From: JBLKSS01 sp047607725
Lineage (GTDB): Bacteria > Pseudomonadota > Gammaproteobacteria > Enterobacterales > Enterobacteriaceae
NCBI RefSeq assembly: GCF_047607725.1
Contig: NZ_JBLKSS010000139.1
Span: 1-15,730, forward strand
Direction: 5' to 3'
DNA length: 15,730 bases
Below, piece after piece: positions 12,860 to 15,730 of the stretch. Each line of letters opens with the position of its first letter. Position 1 is the stretch's first letter. The notes below the pieces were generated by a model, which saw only the letters and a list, made by a program, of their open reading frames with translations, had not been told where the DNA came from and did not search any database. The translations under genes and the position numbers were made by a program.

Positions 12860-13717
12860 TCTTCTGCTGGACGTCGAAAATCTTAATGTGGTGTTTAAAG
12901 GCGCTTATCAGGACCACTCCGCGGTGCGAAATGTGTCATTCACCGTCGGGCGGGGAAAAGTGGCCATCGTAGGGGAATCCGGCTCGGGTAAATCCCAGAC
13001 CTGTCGGGCGCTGCTCAAGCTGACGCCCAAAGTCGGCCGTATCAGCGCCGACAAAATGCGTTTTGGCGATGTCGATTTGCTCAACGCCAGCGAGAAACAG
13101 ATGCGCCGCATCCGCGGCAATCGTATTTCCATGGTATTCAGGACCCGAAATTTTCCCTTAACCCGCTGATGCGGATCGGCCATCAAATTACCGAAGCCTA
13201 CCGTTTGCATACGCGCGTGAGTCAAAAAGACGCCCGGGACAAAGCCTTGGCGATGCTGGAATCCATGCATATCCGCGAAGCGGAACAGGTATTCCGGCTC
13301 TACCCCCATGAAATTTCGGGCGGCATGGGGCAAAGGGTGATGATTGCGATGATGCTTATCCCCGAGCCGGATCTTATCATCGCCGATGAGCCCACCAGCG
13401 CGCTGGACGTTACCGTGCGTCAACAGGTACTGACCATCCTTGATGAACAACTGGCGCGGCACAACACCGGTTTACTGTTTATCACCCATGACCTCAATCT
13501 GGTGTCGCGCTTTTGTCACCGGGTGCTGGTGATGTATGCCGGCCGCATCGTCGAGGAGATCGCGGCGGCGCAGCTGGAGCACGCTTGCCATCCTTATACC
13601 CGGGCATTACTCGACAGTCAGCCGCGTCTGCGCCATCCGGTGGCGACGCTTAGCGTCCCCGCACGCGATCCGGCCTGGCTGGACGGCCCGAGCTACCGTT
13701 ATGGTGTCGCCCTATGA
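12852..13717 (+). pseudogene. Peptide ABC transporter ATPase 1 (DppD-like), frameshifted
   Basis: Two frames joined give about 288 residues of an oligopeptide-type ATPase. The first holds Walker A GESGSGKS (41-48); the second holds the signature ISGGMGQRVMIAMML, Walker B LIIADEPTSALD and the H-loop FITHDLNLVS. One base (a C) is missing at about 13139: the DNA reads GTATTCAGGACC where MVFQDPKFSLNPLM needs GTATTCCAGGACC. RGKVAIVGE also lacks one residue that the family has between Gly and the Walker A strand (usually RGxxLAIVGE), consistent with loss of one GTG of a repeat. The gene ends in an ATGA-type overlap with the second ATPase. Confidence 0.9.
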
Positions 13718-14412
13718 ATGTGATTCCCAGCGCACAGCGCAGTATTGAAACCCTGGCATTAAGCATCGCCTTCGGCGAGGGACGTCAGCGCCGTCAGGTG
13801 GTCGACAACGTCAATATTCTCTTGGGACAAGGAGAAAGCTATGGCCTTATCGGTGAATCCGGCTGCGGCAAATCAACCCTCCTGCGCGCGTTGGCGGGCC
13901 TGAATCACCATTATCAAGGGCATATATCCTGCTTAACAACCGCGAGCAGCAGCACCGGCGCGACAAAGGCTTCTACCGGGATGTCCAGATGGTGTTCCAA
14001 GATCCCTATGCCTCGTTACATCCGCGCAAAATAGTATGGAATACTTTGCGAGAGCCGTTACAACTACAGGGGCTGGAGCGCCATGAGGCGCACATTAGCG
14101 AAGTGCTGAACGCCGTCGGCCTGTCAGACGCTTTTCGTTACCGCTATCCCCATCAACTTTCCGGCGGCCAGCGCCAGCGGGTGGCCATCGCCCGCGCGCT
14201 GATCCTGGAGCCGTCGATCCTGCTGGATGAGCCCACTTCAGCGCTGGACGTTTCTGTGCAGGCGGAGATCCTCAATTTGCTGAGTCAAATGCGCCGGCAG
14301 CGTCGATTGACCTATCTCCTCGTCACACACGATTTGGCGGTGGTGGCACACTTATGCGACAGGATCGGCATCATGTATCAGGGTAGACTTCTGGAGGAAT
14401 TCACCGCCGGCG
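13714..14412 (+). pseudogene. Peptide ABC transporter ATPase 2 (DppF-like), frameshifted and 3'-truncated
   Basis: Starts at ATG 13714. Walker A GESGCGKS lies in the first frame; after a one-base loss at about 13927 (CATATATCCTGC where LLNNREQQ needs another base) the second frame holds the Q-loop MVFQDPYASLHP, signature LSGGQRQRVAIARAL, Walker B ILLDEPTSALD and H-loop LVTHDLAVVAHLC. Walker B is one residue short (EPSILLDEP against the usual EPxxLLLDEP), as if one CTG of a CTG run was lost. Normal sequence ends at about 14403 (RLLEEFTA); after that the DNA belongs to a beta-lactamase-fold gene, so the 3' end of this gene, including its HPYTxxLL tail, was removed by a deletion. Confidence 0.9.
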
Positions 14413-14987
14413 CCCGGCGACAACTGGTGCTACAACAACTGGGACTTCAACGCCCTCGGCAGCGTATGGCGCCAGCTGACCGGTGAGGCTATCCACGACG
14501 CCTTCGCGCGGCAGATAGCCGGCCCCATCGGCATGGAGGATTTTCGTCCCGCGCAGGATGGCGCCATGGAACCCGGGGATTTCTCGGACCACCCCGCCTA
14601 TCCCTTTCGTCTCTCAAACCGTGACCTGCTTCGGTTCGGCCAGTTATTTTTGCAGCAGGGGACATGGGACGATCGGCAGGTGATACCGGCGCACTGGGTC
14701 CGCAGCAGCACGCTTCCCATCTCCCACGCCGGCTGCCGCGGCGCGTACGGCGCGATGTGGTGGGTCACGCGTGCCGGCGTCGCCTGGCCGGGGGTAATAC
14801 TCCCCGATGGCAGCTATTCGGCGCGCGGCGCAGCGATCATTTTTGCCTGGTGATGCCGTCGATGGCCTTAGTCATCGTCCATCGTGTAGACACCGATACG
14901 CCTGGAAAAGAGGTGAGCCGTTTTCAAACCGGCCGGCTTCTACAACTGCTTATTGACACGCTCAACTCAAGGGACATTTTATCATGA
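14404..14987 (+). pseudogene. Beta-lactamase-fold serine hydrolase, 5'-truncated and frameshifted
   Basis: Reading frame 1 from about 14413 gives PGDNWCYNNWDFNALGSVW, then PAYPFRLSNRDLLRFGQLFL and GAYGAMWWVTRAG, the C-terminal half of a class C-type beta-lactamase/serine hydrolase (PF00144 family). The Tyr-x-Asn motif (YNN) is present; the N-terminal half with the catalytic SxxK is gone, deleted together with the end of the preceding ATPase gene. A further shift near 14833 moves the frame: the SDHFCLVMPSMALVIVHRVD ending is read in frame 0 to TGA 14985-14987. Such hydrolases next to peptide importers often act on amide- or ester-containing uptake substrates; that is only context. The stop overlaps the next start (ATGA). 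Confidence 0.87.
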
Positions 14988-15560
14988 CCGTAATCGAGAC
15001 TCTCGCCGCGTGGTGCGCGCAACCCAAAACGTTTACGCCGCAGGCCCGAAACCTGGCGATGGAGGCCATTACCGATACGCTGGCCTGTCTTTACGCGGGG
15101 CGAGATGATTTCTCCACCCGCGCCGTAAGCGATGCCTGGACAGTGCCCTACCGCTCCCCCACCGTTCAGGCCTTGATTAATGCAACCGCGGCGCACGCCA
15201 TTGATTAGGACGATAACTTCGCCCCGGGCATGAGCCATGCTTCAGCGGTGCTGGTACCCGCGCTGCTGGCGGTGGCTCTGGCGGACCGGCGCGAAGGTGC
15301 GGCATTGATCGACGCTTACCTGATCGGCCTGCAGGCCCAGGCGTGGATCGGTGAAACAGTAGAGCGATCCCATTACACCACCGGGTGGCATGGCACACCT
15401 CCACCGTGGGATGTATCGGTACAGCCGCAGGCGTGGCCTGGCTGATGGGGTTAGACGAAGCCGACATTGCGCTCGCGCTCAGTATCGCGGTAAGCCTGGC
15501 CAGCGGCGTAAAAGGGCAATTCGGTACACCGCTAAAACCGTTTCACGCCGGCATGGTGCA
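14984..15560 (+). pseudogene. MmgE/PrpD family protein, amber stop, frameshift and 3' truncation
   Basis: Starts at ATG 14984. AHAID followed by TAG (15206-15208) and DDNF corresponds to the family's HALDYDDxF motif, so Tyr became an amber stop. The frame then continues (GMSHASAVLVPALLAVALA; AYLIGLQAQAWIGETVERSH) up to HYTTGWH, where a tandem TGGCA duplication (15386-15390 and 15391-15395) shifts it; HTSTVGCIGTAAGVAWLMGL and GQFGTPLKPFHAGM follow in the new frame. Homology ends at about 15556, where an IS element end begins. Members are 2-methylcitrate dehydratase-like or related lyases of about 450 residues; this specific substrate is unknown. Confidence 0.9.
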
Positions 15561-15730
15561 GATTCCGACGTATCCGATCATCTGTTCCAGCGACATCCGA
15601 TCAGTTATTCCGATATTTTCCGATCACCCATTCCAGTGATATTCGATCACGTGTTCGCTCATCTTCTGACTCGGTTTTAGTCTATTTTTCCTGTGCTGGC
15701 TACTCCTTGCTCTTTGCGTAGTGATTCGCC
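15557..15730. mobile_element. End of an IS21-family-like insertion sequence (partial)
   Basis: Starts where the MmgE/PrpD homology stops (TGCAGATTCC at 15557). Four related units follow and then AT-richer leader sequence to the window edge; no transposase frame is reached yet. Multiple terminal repeats of about 20 bp at two-turn spacing are typical of IS21-family ends, where IstA binds. The family call rests on that pattern alone. Confidence 0.6.
15562..15649. repeat. Four terminal repeats of the IS element, 22-23 bp period
   Basis: Units at 15562-15580, 15584-15603, 15607-15626 and 15630-15649, consensus RTTCCRnnnnnnTYCGATCA. Unit starts are 22, 23 and 23 bases apart, about two helical turns. 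A fifth unit at about 15653 (GTTCGCTCATC...) is degenerate at best. Confidence 0.7.

Noticed and set aside
14401..14486. ATPase 2 C terminus continuing to the stop at 14486
   Set aside because: Residues after about 14403 (ARRQLVLQQLGLQ...) are out-of-frame translation of the hydrolase gene, not a real ATPase tail.
15562..15649. Could the four short repeats be a CRISPR array?
   Set aside because: Repeats are imperfect, about 20 bp, with only 3-4 base spacing instead of unique spacers of about 30 bases.
1..15730. tRNA or rRNA genes, riboswitches
   Set aside because: No cloverleaf-like segment with a TTCGANTC-type arm or known aptamer motif was seen on either strand by eye.

Overview
The window looks like a piece of a gammaproteobacterial (enterobacterial) chromosome whose host genes are decaying and which carries a Mu-type transposable prophage. 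The host part is GC-rich. Every host reading frame in it is broken by truncations, one-base indels, in-frame amber stops or fusion deletions, and the last one is cut by an insertion sequence. That pattern fits a recently host-restricted insect symbiont such as a Sodalis-like organism, but this is inference from the style of decay, not an identification. Two ambiguous bases (3101, 3620) show the assembly is of draft quality, so single-base frameshifts could partly be sequencing errors.

Positions 1 to about 12266 are one end of a Mu-like prophage lying in reverse orientation; its other end is outside the window. From right to left in phage order: the phage end with three copies of a 9-bp repeat (probable transposase binding sites); a divergently transcribed repressor (11386-11985); a palindrome-rich operator region (11211-11385); ner; the DDE transposase (MuA type); the AAA+ target-selection protein (MuB type, frameshifted); small early genes including a DUF3164 protein; a DEDDh exonuclease; gemA; mor; a hairpin that looks like both a terminator and a ribosome-site lock; a lysis cassette (T7-lysozyme-type amidase, small membrane protein, Rz and an embedded Rz1); three small genes of the DNA-packaging entry region including a DUF1804 protein (likely small terminase); three small unknown genes; the large terminase (frameshifted); and the start of the DUF935 portal gene at the window edge. 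Genes are packed with 1-26 base overlaps, so most of it is probably one or two long transcripts.

Positions about 12267-15560 are the host locus the phage jumped into: a peptide-type ABC importer operon (DppC-like permease, DppD-like and DppF-like ATPases) followed by a beta-lactamase-fold serine hydrolase and an MmgE/PrpD-family gene. All overlapped by ATGA-type junctions when intact, so this was one operon. The 5' half of the permease was split off by the prophage. The permease has an amber stop in its EAA loop, both ATPases have one-base deletions plus loss of one codon, the second ATPase is fused by deletion to the hydrolase remnant, and the MmgE/PrpD gene has an amber stop, a 5-bp tandem duplication and is then cut off.

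Positions about 15557-15730 hold four 19-20 bp repeats with a 22-23 bp period, the hallmark of an IS21-family element end; its genes lie beyond the window.

No new defence or other unknown multi-gene system could be supported. The most interesting signals are the overlapping terminator and Shine-Dalgarno hairpin ahead of the endolysin gene, the nested Rz1, the palindromes of the early control region and the repeats at the phage end.
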